NCBI RefSeq assembly: GCF_023734775.1
Contig: NZ_AP025732.1
Location: 6,260,501-6,324,500, forward strand
DNA length: 64,000 nucleotides
Reading direction: 5' to 3'
Origin: Nostoc cf. commune SO-36
GTDB lineage: Bacteria; Cyanobacteriota; Cyanobacteriia; Cyanobacteriales; Nostocaceae
The notes under the pieces were generated by a model, which worked only from the letters and a program-made list of their open reading frames with translations, was not told where the DNA came from and searched no databases. How positions within the stretch are numbered: position 1 is the first letter of the stretch; each line of letters starts with the position of its first letter. Below are positions 16,268-26,508 of this stretch, one piece after another. The translations under genes were made by a program, and so were the position numbers.

Positions 16268-19200
16268 TCAAGCAGATGTATTGGATGATTGTAACTTAAT
16301 CCCCAAAACTTGAGTGTAGGCTCCTCGTGCTTGAGTAACGCCAATTGTGCGTTCGGCTGATTCTATCATCGGACGACGCAAACTCACAACTATAAATTGC
16401 GCTTGTTGTGACTGTTGCTTAATCATTCTAGCTAATCGTTCTACGTTTGCTCCATCTAAGAACATATCCACTTCATCAAAGGCGTAAAAGGGCGATGGGC
16501 GGTAGCGTTGCAGGGCAAAGATAAAGCTCAAGGCTGTAAGTGATTTTTCTCCCCCAGACATGGAAGCTAGGCGCTGTACAGGTTTACCTTTGGGATGAGC
16601 TACTAAATTTAGCCCACTGCTAAAGGGATCTTCGGGATTTTCGAGTTGTAAGAAGCCGTCGCCGTCGGAAAGGATGGCAAAAATCGATTGAAAGTTTTCG
16701 TTAACTGCATCGAACGCTTCTTTAAAGGCAAGTTGCCGCAATGTGGTAAAGTTTTCAATCCGCAAAAGTAGTTCGGTGCGTTCTCCTTCTAGTGTCTCTA
16801 ATTTTTGCGTCAGTTCTTGGAGACGGTTTTGAGTGCGTTCGTATTCTTCCAACGCCAGCATATTAACAGGTTCCATTGCCTGTAAGCGTTTGGTAAGCGA
16901 TCGCAATTCTTTCTGCAATTCCTCCAAATCTACCTGATGTGGAACTTCCGGTAACGGATTTGGTAATTCTGCTCCCATATCCCGCAACTGGCTTTGCAGT
17001 GCAATTAGTTCCTCCCGCCGCTTCTCTTGGGTTTCTTGGAGTTTTTGGATTTCCCATTGCAATTGTTGTTGGCGCAAAAGATGCGATCGCACTTCCAGTT
17101 CTGTAGCGTCGCGTTTTTGTTTTTCTTCTCCCAAATTTTGTTCCATAAGACTCAGCGTTGCCCGTGTTTCGGTAATTAGAGTGCTGAGTTCTGAGTGTTG
17201 AGTGCCCAGAGAAGTTAGTTGATTTTTTCGCGTCTCTTGCTCACGATGATATTGGGCAATTCGCTCCTCCCCTTCTTGAATTTTCTCTTGCAAACGCTGT
17301 TGCTGATTTTCCAAATTTTTTAATTTTTGTTCAGCTTCCCGTAACGCTGTCTCCCGTTGTTTGTAATTGTTGCTCTTGAATTTTAATTGTTGCCTGGATT
17401 TGTTGCCATTCGCTGGGGGTTTGGGATGCTTCCAACTCTGCTAAATCATGTCGTAATTGTTGCAGATGGTTTTCTTGTCCCGGTAATTCCCGCTCTAAAA
17501 TTTCCAGACGGGATTGAGCAGTGGCTAACTTTTCGTTGTTTTGGGCGAGTTGCGATCGCGTCCCCTCTAATTGCGCTGTCAAATTCTTAATATCTTTTTG
17601 CAACTGTTCTAATTGCAACTGCTGTTCGCGCCGCGCCTGACGCGCTTCTGTGAGTTCTTGCGTCAGTTTTTTGGTTCTGGCTGACAAAGTAGCGATCGCT
17701 TCTGTACAACGCTCTAAAACTCGCTCAATATCCACCAAGCGAGTTTTTAAAGCGATCGCCTCATCAGATTCCGCCGCTTCCGCATTGCCAAACCGCAAGG
17801 ACGAACGCTGGGTGTTACTACCACCAGTCATTGCGCCACTGGTTTCTAAGAGTTCCCCGTCTAAGGTAACGATGCGATATAATCCTAAATTTTTCCGCGC
17901 CGCCTCAAGGCTGGAAAATACGACAGTGTTGCCAAAAACATAGCTAAATACATCTTTGTAACGGCGATCGCAATCGACTAAGTTAACAGCGTAGTTAACG
18001 AAGCCGCTAGCAAAACGCAGCGTCGCATCTTGAGTAAATTTGGGAGCGTGAATTTTATTCAGTGGTAAAAAAGTTGCTCTCCCTGCACGCTTCTGTTTGA
18101 GCAATTCAATCCCTGCGGCGGCTACACTATCATCTTCCACCACTATATGTCCCAAGCGTCCACCAGCAGCCATTTCTAAGGCTAGTTGATGACGAGGTTC
18201 CACCTTTCCCAACTGCACAACTAAGCCACAAAGTCCAGGCATTCCCGATTGTAAAATTACTTTACTAGCTTGGGTTCCTTGAACTTCTTGCTGTGCTTGC
18301 GCTTGCGCCTCTATTTTATCCAACTGGCGTTGTTTTTCTCGTTGTTCAAAAAGTAACCGCTTTTGAGTTTCCTGTTGGATTTGCAGTTCTTGTTCTGTAG
18401 CTGAGAGATTTTGAGCTAAATTCTGGATGGGTTCGCTAGAGGCGTTAAATTCCGTTTCAATTTGATTACACTCAGTTTGTTTTTGGGCTAATAGCGGTTC
18501 GTCGCGTTCAATTAACTGGGTTTGTTCTTGGATTAACTGTTGTAATTGATTATTGCGTTCTGTGAGTTGTGCTTTTTCGGTGCGTTGCGGTTCCAGAGTT
18601 TGCAGCAGAGTTTCAATTTGACGGTTAAATGCCGTTTGTTGCTGCACCCACGCTTCCGAAGCTGAAGCTATTTCTGCGGCTGCTTCGCGGGAACTTTCTA
18701 AAGCTTGCTGTGCTTCGTTCCTTTGTTGCTGGGAAGACGCGATAAATCCTGTCTCTACAAGCTGGGTTTCGGCAATTTCTTCTAGGGAATGACGGTGTTT
18801 TTGAATATCTTGTTGAGTTTGAGCTAGACGTTTGGCAGTTTCTTGAGAAGCTGTTTCTAATTCAGTTAGCTGGCGTTGGAGTTGTTTTCGTTCTGCTTCT
18901 TGGGTGGCGAGGGTAGATTGTACCGCCAAAAGTTCCTCTTCTCCCAATGCTTTTACATGGGCGTTGAGTTGTTCAAGTTGATCTGTTTTTTGAACGATTT
19001 GGGAATTTAGGTTTGTAAGTTGGGTAGTGAGTTCGGTAGAATTGCGATCGCCTGTTTGAATTTCGTGAACTAACTTTTCTTGTTGTGCTTGTAGCGATCG
19101 CCATGATAAAACAGCTTCCCACGATTGTTTTGCTAGAAATTCCGTGCGGAGTTTTTGATATTTCTCAGCTTTAGCACGATCTTGGGAAAGGCGATCGCGT

Positions 19201-19901
19201 TGTGCAGTTAATTCTGTCTCAATAATCCGACAGCTATCTTCTTTTTCCTTCACCTCATCTAAAGTTGATTTGGCTTGGATGATTTTGCGATCGAACGCCG
19301 CCACCCCCGCCAATTCATCAATAATTTCCCGCCGTTCCCGCGCATTCATCGAGATAATGCTGGTGACATCCCCTTGCAGCACCACGTTGTAGCCTTCAGG
19401 ATAAACCCGTAGGTTACTTAGTTGTCCATGCAACTCTGTCAGCGTGCAAGCTTCACCATTGATATAATAATTCGACGTGTAACTACCTTGGTGAGTAACT
19501 CGCAGCCTTCTAGTAACACTCCACTCTGCCGATTTTGGATTTTGGATTTTGGATTTTGGATTTTCTTCCCCTGCATCCTCTGCCTCCCCTGCTTCCTCCC
19601 TGTGTGCCTTTGTGTCTTTGTACGAGATTTCATCCGACAAATCAAACGTTACTGTGACGCTAGCCTCAATAGAAGCACGTCCTTTAGCCGTTTGAGTGTT
19701 ATTTACCAAATCCGGCAAGCGATCGGCTCGCATTCCCTTAGAACTGGAGAGTCCTAGGCAAAATAGCAGTGCATCGAGAATATTAGATTTACCTGAACCA
19801 TTTGGCCCAGATATGACAGTACACCCCGGTAGCAAAGGGACTGAGGTAGTGCCACCGAAGGATTTGAAGTTGGTAAGTTCCACGCGCTTGATATGCACCA
19901 T
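16268..19901 (-). CDS. smc: Chromosome segregation ATPase SMC (one frameshift)
   Basis: SMC forms the ATP-driven DNA-loop-extruding core of the condensin-like complex. The N-terminal head has [11 protein letters not shown] and [16 protein letters not shown] (Walker A). Two long coiled coils flank the hinge ([34 protein letters not shown]). The C-terminal head has [14 protein letters not shown] (signature) and [17 protein letters not shown] (Walker B). The frame breaks near 17357: one extra base turns [15 protein letters not shown] into a premature stop. Restored length is about 1210 residues, normal for SMC. A 30-codon repeat lies in frame inside the head (19531-19620, residues about 94-124). 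Confidence 0.92.
19531..19620. repeat. Intergenic-type repeat inserted in frame within smc
   Basis: GGATTTT heptamers (19531-19557) are followed by C/T-rich sequence (TCCTCTGCCTCCCCTGCTTC) and TGTGTGCCTTTGTGTCTTTG. The same type of C/T-rich sequence is intergenic at 5824-5880. It encodes [20 protein letters not shown] followed by [10 protein letters not shown] within the SMC head. Confidence 0.8.
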
Positions 19902-20343
19902 AGGCGCTGGTTCACTGGGCTAATGAAGAACAAGTGTATCAACTAATTAAGAATTCGCAAGAGGGTAAGGAGGAGAATTAAGGATTCTCGTAAACGCGTA
20001 GCAGCTTGCCACAGGCTACCACAAAGACGTAGAGGGGGTAAGGGACTTCCAAATAAATAAAAATACTCATATCAATTCTGTATGAAGATGCGCTAAATCA
20101 TATTTAAAGTACAAGGAAGAAAAACGAACCGCATACTCCTACGGAGAAGCAAGCTACGCGCAGCGTCTCGTCCGCCCTAAATCCAGGACCGGTGGGGACA
20201 CCCATCCCACAAGAAAATTCGGGATGTTTTTTTATTTGGAAGTCCCTTAGCACGAGTACAAGATTTAATAGCCCTAAAAAACCCCACACCGTTTAAGGGA
20301 TGGGGTTAGTAAAGTGACCAACATTATTTAACTGCACATAAGC
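19902..20343. other. Intergenic region with dispersed repeats
   Basis: This 440-bp spacer holds ATATCAATTCTGTATGAAG (also at about 14921), AAGCAAGCTACGCGCAGCGT of the GCAAGCTACGC repeat family (20149-20168), a CCCATCCCACAAG stretch and a terminator at 20275-20306. No convincing gene was seen. Confidence 0.6.
20275..20306 (-). terminator. Rho-independent terminator downstream of the SNF2 helicase
   Basis: On the minus strand, CCCCATCCCTTAAACGGTGT GGGG folds into a stem whose ends are CCCCA/TGGGG (20282-20305), followed by TTTTTT (20281-20276). It lies about 40 bp after the helicase stop codon. Confidence 0.7.
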
Positions 20344-23300
20344 TCACTCAAATTGCCCAAGCGATCGCCCTGATACAATAATGAAACCGACAGAATCAAG
20401 CCTCAGAAGCGGCTGACGAATTCCTTCTAAAATCGCTGCATTTAAAGCAGTTTCTATCTTCAATTCTTCCGCTAATGCCTGATCCCAACTTTGCTGATTT
20501 AGACGTAGACGTAATTGTTCGACTCTATTGGCTAATTTCTTTTCGGCAACCTTAGCACAACTTTGGCATAACTCAATAAAATCGGGACGGTTGGCGAGTA
20601 ATTCTGAAGAAGTATTACGCACTTGATAGCAAAAATTTTGCCATTTACTAGGGTCAACAAAATCGTCAATAATTCCTAAGCGCTCTTTTGCCAAATTGTA
20701 ATCTCGTCCTTGATTATTGTTTTTATCTTTGTATGGACGTTGTAAAATACTTAAGAGCGCTTTATCTTCAACAACACGTATTGGCTCCTTACGACCATCA
20801 ACATAGATAGTTTCTATAATTGGTGGAAATAGAGCATCAACACGCCTCTGCAAGTTTTTGAATTGAGAATTATCTAGTTTGTTATCCACTAAAACTTGTT
20901 TAGCAATTCTTAAATTTGCTTCAACTACATAATTGCATTGGAAACCGAACCACTCCTTACCTTCTTTTGCATCCCAAGAAGCATCAGTGCGCCACAGCGC
21001 AAAGGCTTCACCTCGATCATCCCAGTTTATATAGTTCCAGAGTGATTCTACGAACCCTTCACCAATGCGAAAGAGTTTAACACCAGAATTCTGATTTGCT
21101 ACCCTGCGGTTATAAGTACCAAATTGGTCTAAATAACTCTCCGCAAAACGGTTTTTTAGCTCATTTATGGGAACTAAGGTACGCGTTGTTGGTTGATAAC
21201 GTCGCATTTCTGATGAATCTGGGTTATTGAGCGCCTTAAATCCTAGTGCGTCGCAAATCCAGCCTTCAATTGCCCGTTTAATTTCTAGATGGCAAGCATC
21301 ATAATTATCTAAATCTTGAAAATATTGGGTTGCGATTTCATCATTAGCGTCAATTTCATCTAAAGTATTTTGTTCGCTAATTTTTACTATTTCCGTTTCA
21401 ATTTGCTCTTGAATTTGCGGAATCATCTCCAATAGTCCAACAGCACTTGATTGAAACAAAACTGTTTCTAATTCTGCAAGTTTCTCATCTACATAAAACT
21501 GTAGGCTGGCAATTGATTGTTGGAAAATACCAAACCCATCTTTTAAGACTTTATACCAAGCGTTGTGAGGGCTATCTTCTAAATAGGGGCCAATCAAGGC
21601 ACAGGATTGGATGCCAATTTTGCTGCCAATGCGGTCAAGTCTGCCAATTCTCTGCTCTAATTGATTAGGCGACCAAGGAAGGTCAAAATGAATTAACCAA
21701 TCGGCAAACTGGAGGTTACGCCCTTCTTCTCCAGAGCGATCGCATACTAAAATAAAGCAGTTGGGGTTATTCTGGAACCTATTTAAGCCTTCCTCTACTT
21801 TATCTGGTGATTCCCCAAATTGATGGCTGGCTACTGTCTCTGCACCAAAGCTATCAGATAAATACCGGACAATTTCGCCACAAGTTTGCACAAAACTGGT
21901 AAATACAATAAATTTGGGCAGAATATCGCCAGTAATTGGTCTTTTAATTCTTTGCTGTATCCTGGTGATGAATTCCTTTTGATTCTTGCGAACGTTTGCG
22001 GGAATTTTGAAGTATGTACCTAACTGATTCAGCAGCAAGGTTTTCAAACTTTCTGTCCGTTGTCCGTCTTCTTGAGGTTGACGAATAATTTTTAAGCAGG
22101 ATTGCAGAATCTCTTCTTCGCCTGAGAATTTGGGGGTTGTAGTTAATAGGCGAATATCATCTTCTTTAAACTCCTGGATGAGTTTAGCATGAGGTTTACC
22201 AGTTAATCGGGCGGTAATTACCTGCTCTAAAATGCCTAACCAAGTACCAGCAGCTAAGAATAACAACAGAAAAATTCGCTGATATTCTTTTTCATCAGGA
22301 GCAACACTACGCCATTGATTGAGTAGTTCGTGAATATCAAGCGATCGCTCATCTAAATCATACTCTTCTTTGGGCGTAAAATTGCGGTCAAATATCACAT
22401 CTTCCACCGCAGCGCGACGGTTGCGAAGCATTCGGCGGTGTAGTCGATAGGTATCGCTGACATGGACGCGAATCGCTTGGACGATTTGCTCTTGTTCGGT
22501 AGAATTTGCTGGTAAATTTTCTAAATCATCGGCCAGCTTCAGTAAATACTCATCCTCAGCAAAGAGACTTCGTAGTTGCTGCAAGTTACTTTTGAGAACC
22601 AGAGGTTCTGCATCTTCTTTAAAAGAAAGCAGAACTTTACCAATTTCCTGACGGCTGGCAATTTTGGCGCGAAAACCTGCTATGTCACCAATTTTATAGG
22701 TTGTTGGGTCGAGCAAGTGCAACATAGCCAGAAAATCTTGCTCATGATTGAGAACAGGAGTGGCAGATAATAAAAGTAAGCGATCGCTTTTATGAGCAAT
22801 TTCTTTGCAAGTCTGAAAACGCTGGCGCACTGTTGCATCCTTAGAAGTCGCCATTGCTGCAATATGATGGGCTTCATCTAAAATTAAGCAGCCTATCTTC
22901 GCTTTCAGGTTGATTTTATGGATATCTTCAACTGCCAGCACCGCTACCCGTTTGCCAAAATGGGAGATGTAAAACTTGTTTTCTAACTCAGTCCGCCACT
23001 GCTTGAGCAAATATTGCGGAACTAATACCACCGCATTTTTTTTCGGTTCATCCAGAAGAAATTGACGTAGAATCGCACCCGCTTCGATGGTTTTTCCGAG
23101 TCCCACCTCGTCTGCTAGTAAGTAGCGTTGAATTGGGTCTTCCAGTACCCGCCGAACTACTTCAACTTGGTGAGGATAAAGATTAATATTTGCCGAAATC
23201 AATCCCGTCATCCCGCGACTCACAGCGCGTTGCTTAATCAACGATTTGACGAAAGCCAATCTTTTATCGTGGAAATAGGGCGTTTCGTGACCCTTCATCC

Positions 23301-23652
23301 CCAGAGTTTCGATGGGGTCTGTGTTGGGTAAATTGCAACGAACGTAAATATCTTCTTCAGTAGCGATCGCAGTTTTCTTATCTGGTAAATCAATTTGATA
23401 CATCTCTGTATCTTCATCCCAGATAAAAACTCTGCCAACTATCCATTTATCCTGAGTTTGAGACTTAATATAGCATCGAGCCTGGGGTTCAAGCTTGACT
23501 TGAGAGAGAGAATTTAAAGGTAAAGTTTTTTGAAGACGTTGCCCTATGGAGCAGAAATACTCAACCACCGCGTTGGCATCAGATATTTCTGTAACTTTTC
23601 CGATACCCAAATAGTTATTCTGGGACTGTACCAATAAACCGAGCTTAATCAT
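20344..23652 (-). CDS. SNF2/RapA-like helicase, DpdE-like
   Basis: The 1102-residue protein has an SH3-like N-terminus, then a superfamily-2 core: LLADEVGLGKTIEAGAILRQ (Walker A, about residue 180), CLILDEAHHIAAM (DEAH, about 260), LLLLSATPVLNHEQ, and in the second lobe VCDRSGEEGRNLQFAD and LEQRIGRLDRIGSK (about 670). The C-terminal 400 residues have no domain I recognise. The layout is that of RapA/HepA-type translocases, and the closest label I know is DpdE, from the 7-deazaguanine DNA-modification systems. No other dpd gene is in the window, so a role in that pathway is not supported. A stand-alone defence or DNA-repair helicase is possible. Confidence 0.8.
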   Translation of the reverse strand: MIKLGLLVQSQNNYLGIGKVTEISDANAVVEYFCSIGQRLQKTLPLNSLSQVKLEPQARCYIKSQTQDKWIVGRVFIWDEDTEMYQIDLPDKKTAIATEEDIYVRCNLPNTDPIETLGMKGHETPYFHDKRLAFVKSLIKQRAVSRGMTGLISANINLYPHQVEVVRRVLEDPIQRYLLADEVGLGKTIEAGAILRQFLLDEPKKNAVVLVPQYLLKQWRTELENKFYISHFGKRVAVLAVEDIHKINLKAKIGCLILDEAHHIAAMATSKDATVRQRFQTCKEIAHKSDRLLLLSATPVLNHEQDFLAMLHLLDPTTYKIGDIAGFRAKIASRQEIGKVLLSFKEDAEPLVLKSNLQQLRSLFAEDEYLLKLADDLENLPANSTEQEQIVQAIRVHVSDTYRLHRRMLRNRRAAVEDVIFDRNFTPKEEYDLDERSLDIHELLNQWRSVAPDEKEYQRIFLLLFLAAGTWLGILEQVITARLTGKPHAKLIQEFKEDDIRLLTTTPKFSGEEEILQSCLKIIRQPQEDGQRTESLKTLLLNQLGTYFKIPANVRKNQKEFITRIQQRIKRPITGDILPKFIVFTSFVQTCGEIVRYLSDSFGAETVASHQFGESPDKVEEGLNRFQNNPNCFILVCDRSGEEGRNLQFADWLIHFDLPWSPNQLEQRIGRLDRIGSKIGIQSCALIGPYLEDSPHNAWYKVLKDGFGIFQQSIASLQFYVDEKLAELETVLFQSSAVGLLEMIPQIQEQIETEIVKISEQNTLDEIDANDEIATQYFQDLDNYDACHLEIKRAIEGWICDALGFKALNNPDSSEMRRYQPTTRTLVPINELKNRFAESYLDQFGTYNRRVANQNSGVKLFRIGEGFVESLWNYINWDDRGEAFALWRTDASWDAKEGKEWFGFQCNYVVEANLRIAKQVLVDNKLDNSQFKNLQRRVDALFPPIIETIYVDGRKEPIRVVEDKALLSILQRPYKDKNNNQGRDYNLAKERLGIIDDFVDPSKWQNFCYQVRNTSSELLANRPDFIELCQSCAKVAEKKLANRVEQLRLRLNQQSWDQALAEELKIETALNAAILEGIRQPLLRLDSVGFIIVSGRSLGQFE

Positions 23653-24066
23653 AGATCCAGTCCCCTGAACAGACTTAAAGAACCTTCCAGACTAGTTTGT
23701 TCACCTACATCTGGCAGTTTTGCCGATCAACATTATAGATAATAAACTGACATAACAGTTTTTTTCATAGCGATCGCTATGCTTTTGTAAAGATACAAAG
23801 CTTACTTAAACTCAGCCGATTTCTATTTATACTTAAAATTACTGAATTTTGAGTATAAATTCATCTTCCGATTGATAGACTGAGCAGCTTTCAAAATCAG
23901 CATATCTGTTTGGGGTTAGGCTTCTCTTCAAGAATATCCATTTCAACTCGACAAAGAACTTGATGTTTAATTTAATTTAGTATGGATTAATGTAGCGCCA
24001 CAGATTCACCCTTTACCTTGATAACGCCCGCCACGATACAATTAAGGTAATGTAGTTTTATTTAGT
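23653..24066. other. Intergenic region with a strong hairpin
   Basis: This AT-rich 414-bp spacer separates the helicase start from the S4 gene, so it should hold two divergent promoters. It contains a 15-bp stem (23826-23840 with 23845-23859, one G-T pair, 4-base loop) and HIP1 near 23770. No gene was seen. Confidence 0.6.
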
Positions 24067-24321
24067 ATGAAAAAAATCAGAGACAACACAATTAAATTAA
24101 ATCAGTTTTTAAAGTTGATGGGTATAGTACCAACTGGAGGTCAAGCCAAGCTGATGATTCAAGGTGGCGATGTCCAAGTAAATGGTATGCTGGAAACCCG
24201 ACGAGGACGGCGACTAGTACCGGGCGATCAAGTGACAATCCAAGGACAGACTTTGGAAGTGAATTTGAACAACAATGAAGACCAAGACGTAGTAATAAAT
24301 TTTGCCGAAGAAACCGAGTAA
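24067..24321 (+). CDS. S4-domain RNA-binding protein
   Basis: The 84-residue protein is essentially one S4 domain: IKLNQFLKLMGIVPTGGQAK, then IQGGDVQVNGMLETRRGRRL. Small YaaA/RlbA-type S4 proteins bind structured RNA, often rRNA. It is followed 46 bp later by the peptidyl-tRNA hydrolase gene arfB, and the two may form a translation-related operon. Confidence 0.88.
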   Translation: MKKIRDNTIKLNQFLKLMGIVPTGGQAKLMIQGGDVQVNGMLETRRGRRLVPGDQVTIQGQTLEVNLNNNEDQDVVINFAEETE

Positions 24322-24367
24322 AGGATTTTTATTCGAAATTTAAATGTTCCTTTTTACCTTGTGAGTC

Positions 24368-24784
24368 ATGCTGCAAATTTCCAACAAAGTTATTATCCCA
24401 CAGACTGATATTGAACTTACTGCGATTCGCTCGCAAGGAGCAGGAGGTCAGAATGTAAATAAGGTTTCCACGGCGATTCACTTGCGCTTCGATATTGCAG
24501 CCTCATCATTACCCGATTATTATAAAGAACAGCTTTTAAAGCTAAATGATCGACGCATCACTCAGGACGGAGTTGTTGTCATCAAAGCACAGGAACACCG
24601 AAGTCAAGAGAACAATCGGGAGTCAGCTTTAAAACGACTTCAAGAACTCATTCAAAGCGCAGTTGTAGTCACAATAAAACGCAAACCTACCAAACCGACT
24701 CGCAGTTCTCAAAGAAAGCGCCTTGACTACAAAAGTAAGCGCGGACAGGTTAAATCTAACAGAGGGCAGGTGACAGATTGTTGA
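24368..24784 (+). CDS. arfB: Peptidyl-tRNA hydrolase ArfB (ribosome rescue)
   Basis: The 138-residue protein has the release-factor loop RSQGAGGQNVNKVSTAIHLR with the catalytic GGQ, and a basic C-terminal tail (KRKPTKPTRSSQRKRLDYKS) that enters the empty mRNA channel of stalled ribosomes. ArfB/YaeJ hydrolyses peptidyl-tRNA on non-stop ribosomes. Length and architecture are normal. Confidence 0.92.
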   Translation: MLQISNKVIIPQTDIELTAIRSQGAGGQNVNKVSTAIHLRFDIAASSLPDYYKEQLLKLNDRRITQDGVVVIKAQEHRSQENNRESALKRLQELIQSAVVVTIKRKPTKPTRSSQRKRLDYKSKRGQVKSNRGQVTDC

Positions 24785-24834
24785 TGAATCAACTATTTGT
24801 ATAAAGTACAACCTGTTATTAAAGAGGAAAAAAG

Positions 24835-25011
24835 ATGAATAAGACATTACTGAAAATTTTTATATTTGCGCTTCTAGTTTTGTTTATAATCTCTCCTTTT
24901 GCCGCCCTTGCTAATTTAATGATCATATTATTAGTTGCGGCATTTTTATTTTTACTAAAGGACGTGTTTCAAGCACTTATTGGTGGCGGCACCGGCCCGA
25001 AAGGGTCATAA
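24835..25011 (+). CDS. Small hydrophobic membrane protein, 58 residues
   Basis: ATG 24835 is preceded by AAAGAGGAAAAAAG, a good ribosome-binding site. The product starts MNKTLLKIFIFALLVLFIIS and has a second hydrophobic stretch (LMIILLVAAFLFLLKDVFQA), then GGGTGPKGS. Two membrane segments or a signal peptide plus anchor are likely. The family was not recognised. The gene follows arfB by 50 bp and may be cotranscribed with it. Confidence 0.6.
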   Translation: MNKTLLKIFIFALLVLFIISPFAALANLMIILLVAAFLFLLKDVFQALIGGGTGPKGS

Positions 25012-25542
25012 TAGCGAAATTCAAATGAAGATAGGGATTTAAACGAAAAAGCCGTTTTCAAGGTGCGATCGCATTAGCGTAGACAATTTTCAATCTATTC
25101 AGAGCTACACCAATAGAGGCACACAGATGTATAAGCTAAATTTTCTCAATATCCTGTGGGGTGGGCATCTTGTCCGCCCTAATTATGCAATTTGAATACC
25201 GATTAGCTTACCCCTACTATATTTATTTGTAGTTAATTATTTCTTTCTTTACCTTATTCATACGGAAACCGCTATATTTAAGTAATTTTCTATTTTATAA
25301 AAAATATCTAAATTGTAGTTATTTAGAGAGTAAGAACTTTATTTTCTTAGAATCAGTATAATGAAAACTAATAGAACTAAACTAAATAAAAAATTTATAA
25401 ACTTAGTAGTGAGAATCTACTAAATGCTAACAATAGAAATTGTTTATAAAGTTTATAACAGCCTAAACATTTTTTTGTAGTCAACTTAAAGCAGAATATA
25501 TAGATGTGAATAATTGATATTCAACTACAAAAGGTACTAACC
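25012..25542. other. Intergenic region, AT-rich
   Basis: This 530-bp spacer contains one repeat-like stretch (GGGGTGGGCATCTTGTCCGC at about 25159) related to GTGGGGACACCCATCCCACA at 20191. The remainder is very AT-rich, and no gene was seen. Confidence 0.6.
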
Positions 25543-26427
25543 ATGAGTTCCCGCGCACTGCTGTTAGTAAATCGTCATGCCCGCCAAGGGCAAAAGGGTC
25601 TGTCGGAAGCGATTCAATATTTGAAGGAACTTGACTTTGATTTAATTGAGGAGTTTACAGAAGACCCCAAACATCTTGCTGAAGTCATACTCCGCTATCA
25701 GCATCAAATTGACTTAGTAATTATTGGCGGAGGAGATGGCACTCTCAATGCCGCAGTAGATGCTTTAGTTGATACTCAGTTGCCCTTAGGAATCTTGCCT
25801 CTGGGAACTGCCAACGATTTAGCAAGAACTTTGGGAATCCCGAATTCACTCAACGAAGCTTGCAAAATTATCGCATATAGAAATTTGCACCGCATAGACT
25901 TGGGGTGGGTAAATGGCAAGCACTATTTTAATGTTGCCAGCCTGGGATTGAGTGTAAAAATTACCCAACGGCTTACCAAAGAAGTCAAACGTCGTTGGGG
26001 AATATTTGCTTATGCTACTACTGCATTACAAGTACTTTGGGAAGCTAGACCTTTTACTGCGGAGATTGTGATTAACGGTCAATCAGTTCGCGTAAAAACA
26101 GTACAAATTGCTGTGGGTAACGGTCGCTATTACGGTGGTGGTATGGCAGTAGCTGACGATGCCACAATAGATGATCAAAGGCTAGACCTTTATAGCTTGG
26201 AGATAAAACACTGGTGGCAGATTATATTATTGCTACCCGCAATGCGACAAGGGCGACATATACATTGGGAGAATGTACGTTCTCTTCAAGGTCAAGAAAT
26301 AAAGGTGCATACTCGTAAACCACGCCCTATCAATACAGATGGTGAAATCACTACCTACACACCTGCTCATTTTCGGGTTATACCTAAAGCAATAGCTGTT
26401 TTAGTACCCCCACAACTCAGGAATTAG
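25543..26427 (+). CDS. YegS/BmrU-type lipid kinase
   Basis: The 294-residue protein has the diacylglycerol-kinase catalytic motif VIIGGGDGTLNAAVDAL, then LPLGILPLGTANDLARTLGI and GNGRYYGGGMAVADDATIDD. Members phosphorylate diacylglycerol or related lipids at the membrane. The start ATG lies after AAAGGTACTAACC. The ExoD gene follows about 80 bp downstream on the same strand. Confidence 0.9.
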   Translation: MSSRALLLVNRHARQGQKGLSEAIQYLKELDFDLIEEFTEDPKHLAEVILRYQHQIDLVIIGGGDGTLNAAVDALVDTQLPLGILPLGTANDLARTLGIPNSLNEACKIIAYRNLHRIDLGWVNGKHYFNVASLGLSVKITQRLTKEVKRRWGIFAYATTALQVLWEARPFTAEIVINGQSVRVKTVQIAVGNGRYYGGGMAVADDATIDDQRLDLYSLEIKHWWQIILLLPAMRQGRHIHWENVRSLQGQEIKVHTRKPRPINTDGEITTYTPAHFRVIPKAIAVLVPPQLRN

Positions 26428-26508
26428 GAGTTAAGAGTTAACAGTTAAGAGTTATTCTCCTCCATCTCCCTCTATTACAAATTGGGAATTTGCATCAACT
26501 AACGCCAA

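Noticed and set aside
20344-23652. A dpd DNA-modification gene cluster
   Set aside because: Only the helicase resembles a dpd product; its neighbours are smc and an S4 gene.
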